Source of the DNA: Spyradocola sp050942925
Lineage (GTDB): Bacteria > Bacillota > Clostridia > Christensenellales > UBA1750
DNA: 7,509 bases
Assembly: GCA_050942925.1 (NCBI GenBank)
Contig: JBMNOF010000091.1
Location: 1 to 7,509, forward strand
Reading direction: 5' to 3'
Below, one piece after another: positions 1-6,516 of the stretch (position 1 is the stretch's first letter; every line of letters starts with the position of its first letter). The notes beneath the pieces are model-generated. The model was not told the DNA's origin, searched no databases, and saw only the letters and a program-made list of their open reading frames with translations. Both the position numbers and the translations under genes were made by a program.

Positions 1-342
1 GAGGTCTGCGATCTCCTCGTAAAACCCGTAGCGCGGATCGACGCGCTTGAGGGTCACGGGCTCGTCCGGGCTGCCGTAGACGATATAGAGGTCTCCCTGG
101 GAAAAGGCGATGGGCGTGGAGAAGCCGTTGCCGTCCGTGCTGCAGGCCGTTCGGTAGGCGAACTGGTCGATGCTGCGCACGGTGAAGGCCTCGCCCCCGG
201 CCTCCTCCTCCACCACGAGGGCCGGCTCGGGCGTGGGCAGGACGACCATGCGGTCCCGGGGCCCGAGGGCCGAGCACCCCGTCATCCCCGGGAGCAGGCC
301 CAGCGCCAGCGCGGCCGCGGCCAGGCGCGTTCCCCTTCTCAT
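1..342 (-). CDS. Putative lipoprotein, third gene of a two-component operon (3' end beyond window)
   Basis: Only the first 114 residues are visible. The start is a short basic stretch (MRRGTR), then an Ala/Leu hydrophobic core and a lipobox-like M-T-G-C, so Cys23 is the predicted lipidated residue after signal peptidase II cleavage. A Pro/Glu-rich linker follows (about residues 35-50). The part after it, with IAFSQGDLYIVYGSPDEP and LKRVDPRYGFYEEIADL, reads like beta-strand segments of a secreted sensor or propeller-type domain, but I do not recognise a family. The ATG overlaps the kinase stop codon as ATGA and has a strong AAGGAGGTG ribosome binding site 7 nt upstream, so translation is probably coupled to the kinase. 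By inference it works outside the membrane, perhaps modulating or reporting to the kinase. A secreted binding protein controlled by the system is the alternative. Confidence 0.75.
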   Translation of the reverse strand, partial: MRRGTRLAAAALALGLLPGMTGCSALGPRDRMVVLPTPEPALVVEEEAGGEAFTVRSIDQFAYRTACSTDGNGFSTPIAFSQGDLYIVYGSPDEPVTLKRVDPRYGFYEEIADL

Positions 343-1910
343 GGTTGGACACCTCCTTCCGGTTTTTCCTCGCCGAGCGGGAAGCGGACCTCAAAGACCG
401 TATAGCCGCCGCGGCTGCGCGCGCGGATGGACCCGCCGTGCTCCTTGACGATCTTCTTGCAGATGGACAGGCCGAGCCCTGCGCTGCCCATCTCGCGGGA
501 ATGCGCCTTGTCCACGCGGTAGAAGGGCTCGAAGAGGCGCTGGGCCTCCTCGTCCGAGAAGCCCGGGCCGCGGTTGATCACGCGCAGGACGGCGCGGCCG
601 TCGCTGCGGTCGGCCTCCGCCCAGATGGTCTCCCCCGGCGCGCCGTACTTGATGGCGTTGTCGATCAGGTTGATGCAGAGCTGGCGCACGCGCTCCTCCT
701 GGCCGCGGATGGGCAGGGCGTCCTCGCCCGCAAAGCGGATGGAGCAGCCATAGCGCACGGCCTTTAGGGCCATGGACTGGGCGACGCTGCGCAGCACCGC
801 CGCGCAGTCCACGGGCTCGAGCGGGGCGCTGCGGTCGATGTCGCTCATCTCCAGGAGCTGGATGACCATGCGGTGCAGGCGCGCGCTCTCGTGCTGGATG
901 TGGGCAAGCCCCCGGGAAAAGAGCTCTTCGTCGCCCGCGCCCGCCTGCTCCAGGAGCTGGGCATAGCCCTGGATGGTGGTCAGCGGGGTCTTGAGCTCAT
1001 GGGTGACGTTGTTATAGAAGGCCTGGCGGCTGTCCAGGAGCTGGAGGATGCGCACGCGGTCCTCCTGGATGCGGGTGAACTGCTCGCCCACGGTGCGCAG
1101 CATCCTGTCGTAGTTCTCGGAGAGCTCGGAGACCTCGTCCCGCAGGAGCGCGGGCCGGCGCGCCTTGCGGGGGGCGTGGCGGCCGCCGCGGCGCTCCGGC
1201 TCCTCGGGCGCGGGCAGGACGCCCTTGCGCATCTGCGCGGCCACGCGCGTGGAGAGCCCGCTCAGATGGCGGATGGGCGTCAGGATGTGGTGCAGGTACA
1301 GGAGCACGACCCCGCAGATGAGCACGAGCACGGCCATGGTGCCCAGCAGCAGCGTGTGCGCGAGCTGGTCATAGCGCCGGAAGAGCGAGGTGTAGTCCAG
1401 CGCGTAGGCGATCAGGCCGATGGCCTCCTCCGCGATGGTCAGGGGCATGAAGAACTCCGCCGTGAGCGTGCGGTCCGCGCCGTAGTGCAGGGTGTAGGCG
1501 GCGCGGCCCTCCAGGGCGCTTTGGAAGGCCGCGTCCGCCCCGCCCGCCTGCCGTCGGGGGGCGTTCGCGCCGCCCAGGCCGAGCAGGTACTCGCCGGAGA
1601 GGGTATAGAGCGCCAGCGGCCGGCGGTTGGTGGTGTAGAGCTCCTCGGCGATGGCCTGGGCCGCGGAGCGGAAGCTCTCCTCGTCGTTGTTGCGCTCCTC
1701 CAACAGGAGGAACTGGCGCACGTAGACGGTGGTGGCGCTTTGCAGGCTCTCCAGGTCCTCGGTGACGCTGGCCTCGACGCTGCGGTCGAGCCGGTTCATG
1801 GCCAGGGCATAGAGCAGGGCGCAGCCGGCCGCGGCGATCAGCAGCAGCCCGACCGTGAGCCGGAACCGGATGCCGACGCGCAGGCGCGGGCGCTCAGGCG
1901 CGCGGCGCAT
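339..1910 (-). CDS. Membrane sensor histidine kinase (HAMP, HisKA, HATPase)
   Basis: This is the transmitter partner of the response regulator encoded just upstream. From the ATG at 1910 it has 523 residues. TM1 is at about 18-38, an extracytoplasmic region of about 145 residues follows, and TM2 is at about 186-208. A HAMP region (about 212-275) carries an extra Pro/Arg-rich stretch at about 232-257. The HisKA H-box is THELKTP with phosphoacceptor His304. The N-box is NLIDNAIKYG (about 414-423). The G1 box reads NRGPGF instead of the usual DxGxG, and the F/G2 boxes are LFEPFYR and SAGLGLSI. I chose the ATG at 1910 because GGGG lies 7 nt upstream; the longer frame would begin with TTG at 1928. 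It overlaps the regulator gene by 17 nt and ends in an ATGA overlap with the lipoprotein gene. The N-terminal half does not show the stimulus. Confidence 0.93.
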   Translation of the reverse strand: MRRAPERPRLRVGIRFRLTVGLLLIAAAGCALLYALAMNRLDRSVEASVTEDLESLQSATTVYVRQFLLLEERNNDEESFRSAAQAIAEELYTTNRRPLALYTLSGEYLLGLGGANAPRRQAGGADAAFQSALEGRAAYTLHYGADRTLTAEFFMPLTIAEEAIGLIAYALDYTSLFRRYDQLAHTLLLGTMAVLVLICGVVLLYLHHILTPIRHLSGLSTRVAAQMRKGVLPAPEEPERRGGRHAPRKARRPALLRDEVSELSENYDRMLRTVGEQFTRIQEDRVRILQLLDSRQAFYNNVTHELKTPLTTIQGYAQLLEQAGAGDEELFSRGLAHIQHESARLHRMVIQLLEMSDIDRSAPLEPVDCAAVLRSVAQSMALKAVRYGCSIRFAGEDALPIRGQEERVRQLCINLIDNAIKYGAPGETIWAEADRSDGRAVLRVINRGPGFSDEEAQRLFEPFYRVDKAHSREMGSAGLGLSICKKIVKEHGGSIRARSRGGYTVFEVRFPLGEEKPEGGVQP

Positions 1911-2586
1911 ACTTATACCCCACGCCAAAGACCGTCAGCAGCTGCCCGCCGAGCTCGAGCTTCTTGCGCAGGCGCTGGACGTGGATGTCGACGGTGCGGC
2001 TGTCGCCCTCAAAGTCGTAGCCCCAGACGTTTTGCAGCAGCTGCTCGCGGGAAAAGACCTGCCGCGGATGGTGGACGAAGAAGACCAGGAGCTCGAACTC
2101 CTTGGGGGTCAGGCTCACGCGCTCGCCGTCGAGCAGCACCGACCACTCCCGCTCGGAGATGGCGAGCCGGCCGCTGGTCAGGAGGCGTTCGGGCGCGGCC
2201 TCCTCGCGGGCGGCGGTGCGGTCCAGGCGCCGGAGGATGGCGCGGACGCGGCCGACGACCTCGCGCAGGTCAAAGGGCTTGGTGATGTAGTCGTCCGCGC
2301 CGGTCTCCAGGCCCAAGAGCTTGTCGTCCACGCTGCTGCGCGCGGTGAGCATGACGATGGGGACGTTATAGGTCTCCGTCAGCATCCGGCAGACGTCCAC
2401 GCCGCTCAGGTCCGGCAGCATCCAGTCCAGGAGCACCAGGTCCGGGCGCTCCTCCTGCGCCATGCGCAGGCCATCGGCGCCGGTATAGGCGCAGCGCACG
2501 GCAAAGCCCTCCCGCCGGAATCCATAGGCCAGGATGTCCGCGATGGGCTTTTCATCCTCCACGATCAGCAGATCCCTTTCTGCCAT
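1894..2586 (-). CDS. OmpR/PhoB-family response regulator
   Basis: This 230-residue DNA-binding regulator has the usual length for the family. The receiver domain (about 3-118) shows the acidic pair E10/D11, phosphoacceptor Asp54 in LVLLDWMLP, Thr81 in VMLTAR and Lys103 in ITKPF. The C-terminal winged helix (about 135-227) has the typical SLTPKEFELLVFF, the recognition-helix stretch SRTVDIHVQRLRKKL and the closing GVGYKY wing. The start is fixed by a GGGGAGGAGAGG ribosome binding site a few bases before the ATG; extending upstream would run through the promoter. It is the first gene of the operon and is followed by the kinase with a 17-nt overlap. A promoter and a direct repeat of OmpR-family type lie 43-70 nt upstream, suggesting autoregulation. 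The subfamily (PhoP-, WalR- or VanR-like) cannot be decided from sequence alone. Confidence 0.95.
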   Translation of the reverse strand: MAERDLLIVEDEKPIADILAYGFRREGFAVRCAYTGADGLRMAQEERPDLVLLDWMLPDLSGVDVCRMLTETYNVPIVMLTARSSVDDKLLGLETGADDYITKPFDLREVVGRVRAILRRLDRTAAREEAAPERLLTSGRLAISEREWSVLLDGERVSLTPKEFELLVFFVHHPRQVFSREQLLQNVWGYDFEGDSRTVDIHVQRLRKKLELGGQLLTVFGVGYKYAPRA

Positions 2587-2628
2587 GTCCTCTCCTCCCC
2601 GCTTCGGTACAGACTTCTCGATTCTTTC

Positions 2629-2657
2629 AGTATAAAGCAAAGTTATTTCCAAGTTGT
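2629..2657 (-). promoter_or_regulatory. Probable promoter of the two-component operon
   Basis: A good -10 box, TATACT, lies at 2634-2629 on the minus strand, 43 nt before the regulator start codon. No consensus -35 box stands 16-18 nt upstream. The direct repeat at 2639-2655 covers most of the -35 position instead, which is common in promoters activated by an OmpR/PhoB-type regulator. The stretch is AT-rich against a GC-rich background. Confidence 0.5.
2639..2655 (-). promoter_or_regulatory. Candidate OmpR/PhoB-type direct-repeat operator
   Basis: On the minus strand, AACTTG (2655-2650) and AACTTT (2644-2639) lie exactly 11 bp apart, start to start, the helical spacing typical of tandem sites bound by OmpR-family dimers. 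The second copy ends 4 bp before the TATACT -10 box. The likely ligand is the regulator encoded just downstream; this is inference from position and spacing. Confidence 0.4.
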
Positions 2658-2671
2658 ATCCTAGGGGCGCA

Positions 2672-2694
2672 TTTTCCGGATTTTTCCGGGAAAA
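2672..2694. repeat. Small inverted repeat (T4/A4-loop hairpin)
   Basis: TTTTCCGGA and TCCGG-G-AAAA form a 9-bp stem with one bulged base around a 4-base loop. It lies between the GH9 terminator U-tract and the regulator promoter and shares the 13-mer CGGATTTTTCCGG with a hairpin in the GH9 5' leader. No U-tract follows it on either strand, so it is not a stand-alone terminator. Confidence 0.4.
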
Positions 2695-2696
2695 CA

Positions 2697-2740
2697 AACA
2701 AAAAACGGGCGCGTCCCGCGGAAAAGGGGGGCGCGTCCGT
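2697..2740 (-). terminator. Intrinsic terminator of the GH9 gene
   Basis: On the minus strand, 18 nt after the GH9 stop codon, ACGGACGCGCCCC (2740-2728) pairs with GGGACGCGCCCGT (2717-2705). This gives an 11-bp stem with two internal mismatches and a loop of about 10 nt, followed by TTTTT and further T-rich sequence (TGTTTGTTTT). It separates the GH9 gene from the signalling operon. Confidence 0.85.
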
Positions 2741-2758
2741 TGGAAAAATGCGCGTGCG

Positions 2759-5239
2759 TTAGGCCTTCAGGAGCTGCTGCGCAGCCAGGACCAGGAACAT
2801 GTAGTGCGAGGAACCGCCGCCCAGCACGTACTCCGTCTGCTGCCAGAGGAAGGGGAACTCCAACAGCTCCGGGAAGTCCGGGCGAATGAGCGCGGTGCCG
2901 GACACCACGCCGCCGGGGGTGTAGGACCAATCCGCGCGGTTGATGCCATAGGCGGCCGTTGCGGAGCGCGTGCCCACGCCGGAGGCAAAGGAGGCGGTGT
3001 TGCTGCCCGGATGGCAGCCCAGCACGAAGTTCAGGGCGTTGAGCATCAGGTCCGGCGCAAAGATGTCCGGGAACGCCTTCTGCAGGTAGTAGTACTGGAA
3101 GCCCAGGCGCTGGATGTCCCAGCCCGCGCCCCAGATGTAGGGCCGGTACGGGATGCCGTAGGGCGTCTCCGCGCTGAGCTCGTCCATGTCCTTCTTCAGG
3201 GCCTCCATGGCCTTGCGAAGGGCGGCGGTGAAGGCCTCGTCGTGGACCGCGTCGATCACACGGCAGGCGATCCAGCCCACGGTCTTGGCGTTTTCCGCGA
3301 TGAAGTCCACATTCTCCAGCAGGAAGGCGCGGTACTTCTCCTCGCCGGTGGTCAGCAGGAGCTCGGCCGCGGCGTGGACCTTGGCGCGGCGCGCGGCGTC
3401 GTCCTCGACGCGGGTGACGTCATAGAGCTTGCGCGCGGCGTCTAGGGCGTCGGCGGAGAGCCCGTCGTTGAAGCCCTTGAGCGCGCGGGCGCAGGCGGCC
3501 AGCTGCGCGGCGGTGGTCAGCTCGCGCGGCGGGTTGTCCTCGGTGAAGACCCAGCGGTCGTCCTCGTTGCCGGCAACGCCGTCGGTCATGGCCGCGGGGT
3601 CGCCCAGGAGCACGTACTGGCGCAGGCCGTTGGCGATGATGCCGCGGTACAGGCGTCCCAGCGCCTTGTACGCGCCCACGACCGAGAGCATGCCGTGCTC
3701 CACCTGCTGCAGGATGTCGTTCTTGCCGTCCGGCTGGTGGATCTCGACGAGGTGGCGCTTCTGGTCGATGGTCGTCTCGTCCCAGTTGACGCCGAAGGCC
3801 TCATAGGCCAGGGTCAGGATGTAGCTCTCGCCCGCCTGGCTCTCGACGCGCAGGTCGTAGTCGCCGGCGTCGTGCCAGCCGCCGCAGTTGAGGCCGGGCA
3901 CGGCGTCGCCGGGCTTGTACTTGCACAGCGTATCCGGGCCCTGGGCATAGCCGTCGACGTGGTTGAAGTCCGTGCGGGCCATGCGCGCGTCGTCCGCGTG
4001 GCAGTGGTCGTGCCAGACGCGGTACTTCTCGTTGACGCGCATGTGGCACATCTGCACGGGCAGGAAGTACTCCAGCACGGGCTGCCAGACGCCGCGGTCA
4101 TAGACGTCCTCCGCGATGCGGAAGAGGGAGGACTCCGACGCGCCGTAGCGCACCTTGTACAGGCCCGGGGCCTTTACGTCGGTGAAGTCCACGTGCAGGT
4201 AGTTGTAGCGCAGGAACTTGCCCCACTTCTGGATGGGCAGGGTCTTTACGACCTCCTCGCCCGTCTCGCCCAGGCGGACGAGCACAGCCGAGCCGAGGCT
4301 CTCGTCGCGGGCGTCGAGCTCGACGATGGCGAGCTTCTTCTGCGCGGGGTGATAGCCGACCTGGGAGACCTGCACGACGGGCGCGTAGATCCAATCCTCC
4401 ACGACGTTCGGCGTGATGACCCACTCGATGGCGCCCTTGGTCGCGCCGGCGGGCACCTCGGTGCTCAGGACGAACCAGCCGTTGTTGTGGTTCATGCGGC
4501 CGTCATAGAGCTGGATGTCGCCCGTGCGGCTCTCGACGGTGAAGCGGTTGTAGGGATCGTCGGGCCGGCAGGTGAAGCGGCGGCCGGAGGCATACGGCAG
4601 GGCGACGAGGTCGTCGGCGACGATGGGGCTATAGCCCTTTTCGCGCGCCTCGAGATGGGCGCGGTCGGCCTTGGCGTCCGGCAGGGGCGCAAGGCCGCCG
4701 GCCAGGTCGCAGTTGGCGGGCTGCTTCTTGGTCGGGGCATTGGGCTGCCGCGGGAAGATGCCCTGCTGGTCGTCGAGAATCCAGGGCTTGCCGAACAGCG
4801 TTCCGGGGAAGAGCTCCATGTTAAAGCAGATCTTTCCGAGGAACTTCTCCGGGATTGGCTCGTCCAGGTCCACCGTGACCACGACCGAGCCGCCCTTGCC
4901 CTCCACCTTGACCTGGTAGTCCAGGACGCAGTCCGGGTAGATCATGGGGTTAAAGCCCTTGAGGTGATTGTTCAGATCCGGGTAGTGCAGGCGGGTGGTG
5001 ATGGTGTTGTCCGCCTCGGAGAGCTTGCGCTCGCCCTGCTTGGGCAGGGGCTGCCACTGGCCGGGCGTCTGCTCGAAGCGGAGGTCGCCGTTGGTGGCGA
5101 CGCGGTGGCCGTGCATGAGGATGCTCACGCCGGACTGGTGGCCGGCGGGATAGATGTCGTCAAACGCCATCACATCCACGCCGAGGTTGCGGAAATAACC
5201 CGACGCGGGGTCGAGCAAAAAACCGGTTTTCTGTGCCAT
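2759..5239 (-). CDS. Intracellular glycoside hydrolase family 9 enzyme
   Basis: This 826-residue inverting beta-glycosidase ends with a GH9 domain. Residues 1 to about 285 are a region I do not recognise. From about 288, VSQVGYHPAQKKLAIV marks the Ig-like CelD_N domain that commonly precedes GH9 modules. The (alpha/alpha)6-barrel domain runs from about 380 to the end: GGWHDAGDYD supplies the paired acids Asp457 and Asp460 (Asp460 expected as catalytic base), and WQQTEYVLGGGSS supplies Glu803 as likely general acid. The PHHR motif of endoglucanases is not seen; the corresponding stretch reads GTRSATAAYG. No signal peptide, dockerin or CBM is visible, so the protein is probably cytosolic and acts on imported oligosaccharides. 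Cytosolic GH9 cellobiases and exo-glucosaminidases are known, but the substrate cannot be called here. The ATG at 5239 has AGGGGG 10 nt upstream; an upstream in-frame GTG at 5314 is excluded because the -10 box lies inside that extension. The gene is monocistronic. Confidence 0.92.
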   Translation of the reverse strand: MAQKTGFLLDPASGYFRNLGVDVMAFDDIYPAGHQSGVSILMHGHRVATNGDLRFEQTPGQWQPLPKQGERKLSEADNTITTRLHYPDLNNHLKGFNPMIYPDCVLDYQVKVEGKGGSVVVTVDLDEPIPEKFLGKICFNMELFPGTLFGKPWILDDQQGIFPRQPNAPTKKQPANCDLAGGLAPLPDAKADRAHLEAREKGYSPIVADDLVALPYASGRRFTCRPDDPYNRFTVESRTGDIQLYDGRMNHNNGWFVLSTEVPAGATKGAIEWVITPNVVEDWIYAPVVQVSQVGYHPAQKKLAIVELDARDESLGSAVLVRLGETGEEVVKTLPIQKWGKFLRYNYLHVDFTDVKAPGLYKVRYGASESSLFRIAEDVYDRGVWQPVLEYFLPVQMCHMRVNEKYRVWHDHCHADDARMARTDFNHVDGYAQGPDTLCKYKPGDAVPGLNCGGWHDAGDYDLRVESQAGESYILTLAYEAFGVNWDETTIDQKRHLVEIHQPDGKNDILQQVEHGMLSVVGAYKALGRLYRGIIANGLRQYVLLGDPAAMTDGVAGNEDDRWVFTEDNPPRELTTAAQLAACARALKGFNDGLSADALDAARKLYDVTRVEDDAARRAKVHAAAELLLTTGEEKYRAFLLENVDFIAENAKTVGWIACRVIDAVHDEAFTAALRKAMEALKKDMDELSAETPYGIPYRPYIWGAGWDIQRLGFQYYYLQKAFPDIFAPDLMLNALNFVLGCHPGSNTASFASGVGTRSATAAYGINRADWSYTPGGVVSGTALIRPDFPELLEFPFLWQQTEYVLGGGSSHYMFLVLAAQQLLKA

Positions 5240-5270
5240 TATCTGTGATCCCCCTTGTTTCTTTGCCGAA

Positions 5271-5291
5271 GCGCGCGGATTTTTCCGGCGC
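5271..5291. repeat. Hairpin in the GH9 5' leader
   Basis: GCGCGGA (5273-5279) pairs with TCCGGCGC (5284-5291) around a TTTT loop, with one bulged base. It would sit in the untranslated leader between the predicted transcription start (about 5298) and the start codon at 5239. It shares CGGATTTTTCCGG with the inverted repeat at 2672-2694. Any regulatory role is unproven. Confidence 0.35.
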
Positions 5292-5304
5292 ACGGCTCCC
5301 ACTG

Positions 5305-5333
5305 ACTGTAGCACAATGGTCTGGAAAAGTCAA
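5305..5333 (-). promoter_or_regulatory. Promoter of the GH9 gene
   Basis: On the minus strand, TTGACT (5333-5328) and TACAGT (5310-5305) are separated by exactly 17 bp. A TG one base before the -10 box makes it an extended -10 promoter of the sigma-A class. It predicts a start near 5298 and a 5' leader of about 60 nt. I see no clear LacI-type operator or cre site beside it. Confidence 0.8.
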
Positions 5334-5359
5334 TCCCGGCCCCGGGCGGGCGTCACCGC

Positions 5360-6007
5360 CTACGCGCGCTGCGCGCGCAGGAGGGTGGTATTTCCCTTGC
5401 GGAGCAGGCAGGCCACCTCGGAGAACCCGGCCTGGAGGAGCAGCGCCTTCTCGGTTTCGACCGTCAGGGGCGTATCCAGGTGGACGATGGCGGCGTCCGG
5501 CGTTCCGGCCTCGGCCCGGAGCTGGGCGGCCCTGCGGGCAAGGTCTTCGGCCTCCGCCTCGGTTTCGACCATGTAGTCCCCGAGGAGAAAGACCCCGCCG
5601 GGGCGCAGCGCCTCGCACACGCGGCGATAGAGCGCGCGCTTCCGCTCCGCGGGAAAGTGGTGCAGGGATTCAAACGACACGGCGGCGTCAAAGGCGGCGC
5701 GGCCAAAGTCCACGGCAAAGTAGTCGGCGCAGAGCAGGCGCAGGGCGCGGACCGGGTGCTTGGCCCGCAGCACGTCGAGCATGGCCTGCGTCAGGTCTAT
5801 CCCGGTCACGCGCAGGTCCGGCTGCCGGGCAAAGAGGGCGTCCAGCTCCAGGCCCGTTCCGCAGCCCAAGTCCAGCACGTCGCGCGCGCCCTGCGGCAGG
5901 GCCTCGGCCAGGGCGGCGTAGCCCTCCCGGCAGCCCTCGACGTCCTGCAGCATGTGCGCGTCGTAGCCCTCCACGCGCGCGGCAAAGAAGGCAGACATCT
6001 CTTCCAT
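5360..6007 (-). CDS. Class I SAM-dependent methyltransferase
   Basis: This 215-residue protein has a Rossmann-type methyltransferase fold of the Methyltransf_25/11 type. Motif I is VLDLGCGTG (about 44-52). The acidic residue that would bind the SAM ribose is Asp71 in VTGIDLT, Asp95 in CADYF follows, and the post-motif stretch is SFESLHHF and LRPGGVFLLGDY (about 111-145). The SESLHHF-type segment is typical of small-molecule methyltransferases in Firmicutes; the substrate is unknown. The ATG at 6007 is preceded by GGGGAGGA at 6-nt spacing; an internal ATG at 5998 is less well placed. The gene lies only about 26 nt after the rplL terminator hairpin, with no obvious promoter in between, so expression may depend on read-through. 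No clear terminator follows its stop codon, and the GH9 promoter begins about 27 nt beyond it. Confidence 0.88.
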   Translation of the reverse strand: MEEMSAFFAARVEGYDAHMLQDVEGCREGYAALAEALPQGARDVLDLGCGTGLELDALFARQPDLRVTGIDLTQAMLDVLRAKHPVRALRLLCADYFAVDFGRAAFDAAVSFESLHHFPAERKRALYRRVCEALRPGGVFLLGDYMVETEAEAEDLARRAAQLRAEAGTPDAAIVHLDTPLTVETEKALLLQAGFSEVACLLRKGNTTLLRAQRA

Positions 6008-6032
6008 CGCAATTCCTCCCCAAAAATAATCC

Positions 6033-6074
6033 AAAAAGGGGAGCTGCACGGCAAACAGCCGCACAGCTCCCCTT
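6033..6074 (-). terminator. Strong intrinsic terminator after rplL
   Basis: The two 17-nt arms (6074-6058 and 6052-6036 on the minus strand) pair along their full length with two G-U wobbles around a 5-nt loop. The inner half reads GTGCGGC/GCCGTGC and the outer half AAGGGGAGCTG/CAGCTCCCCTT. The hairpin runs into a T-tract at 6037-6033. It ends the ribosomal protein transcript 17 nt after the rplL stop codon. Confidence 0.93.
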
Positions 6075-6090
6075 GCTTGCAAGCGTGAGA

Positions 6091-6471
6091 TTACTTGATC
6101 TCGACGGTCGCGCCAACCTCGGCGAACTTGGCCTTGATCTTCTCGGCCTCGTCCTTGGAGACACCCTCCTTGAGGGTCTTGGGAGCGCCATCGACGATCT
6201 CCTTGGCTTCCTTCAGGCCCAGGCCGGAGACAACCTCGCGGACGGCCTTGATGACCTTGATCTTCTCGGCGCCGGCTTCCTTCAGGATGACGTCGAACTC
6301 GGTCTTCTCCTCAGCGGCGGGGGCAGCAGCGCCACCGGCAGCGGGAGCCGCAGCAACAGCAACGGGAGCAGCGGCGGAAACGCCGAACTTCTCCTCCAGG
6401 GCCTTGACGAGCTCGTTGAGCTCGAGAACCGTCATGGACTCAATCGCGGAAATCATTTCTTCACGGGTCAT
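6091..6471 (-). CDS. rplL: Large ribosomal subunit protein bL12 (L7/L12)
   Basis: This 126-residue protein forms dimers on the L10 C-terminal helix and makes up the flexible ribosomal stalk that recruits translational GTPases. The N-terminal dimerisation domain (about 1-32) contains SMTVLELNELVKALEEKFGV. The Ala/Pro/Gly-rich hinge (about 33-54) is AAAPVAVAAAPAAGGAAAPAA. The C-terminal domain (about 56-126) carries the conserved EKTEFDVILKEAG, KIKVIKAVREV, GLGLKEAKEIVD and KAKFAEVGATVEIK. Length and domain order are normal. The ATG is preceded by GGAGGAAA. It lies 45 nt after rplJ, with no convincing internal promoter, and is followed by a strong terminator rather than by rpoB, which is atypical for this operon. 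Confidence 0.98.
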   Translation of the reverse strand: MTREEMISAIESMTVLELNELVKALEEKFGVSAAAPVAVAAAPAAGGAAAPAAEEKTEFDVILKEAGAEKIKVIKAVREVVSGLGLKEAKEIVDGAPKTLKEGVSKDEAEKIKAKFAEVGATVEIK

Positions 6472-6516
6472 TGTTCATTTCCTCCATTCAAATTATAGCG
6501 GTGATTTCGGGGGTGA

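Noticed and set aside
873..2285. Long plus-strand open frame (470 codons) antisense to the kinase and regulator genes
   Set aside because: It mirrors the GC-rich codons of two confidently identified minus-strand genes, has no recognisable domain, and its Arg/Ala/Gly-rich composition is typical of a shadow frame.
2661..2697. Start of the response regulator at an upstream in-frame codon near 2697
   Set aside because: The extension has no ribosome binding site, would run through the promoter and direct repeat, and adds 37 residues with no counterpart in the family. The ATG at 2586 has a strong site.
3695..5248. Long plus-strand open frame (517 codons) antisense to the GH9 gene
   Set aside because: Its Val/Leu/Ala/Gly-rich, repeat-like translation is the expected antisense image of GC-rich coding DNA. 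The minus-strand frame has clear GH9 motifs, a promoter and a terminator.
5334..5359. GC-rich inverted repeat after the methyltransferase stop as a terminator
   Set aside because: The possible CCCGG/CCGGG stem has a loop of only about 2 nt and no adjacent T-tract; the TTTT beyond it belongs to the GH9 promoter region.
6492..6497. TATAAT in the rplJ-rplL gap as a separate rplL promoter
   Set aside because: No -35-like hexamer or TG extension lies at a suitable distance, and a start 7 nt downstream would fall within or just before the rplL ribosome binding site.
5233..6498. Plus-strand open frame (421 codons) across the methyltransferase and rplL
   Set aside because: It crosses two minus-strand genes, their intergenic region and a terminator hairpin, and the translation is low-complexity Arg/Pro/Gly sequence.
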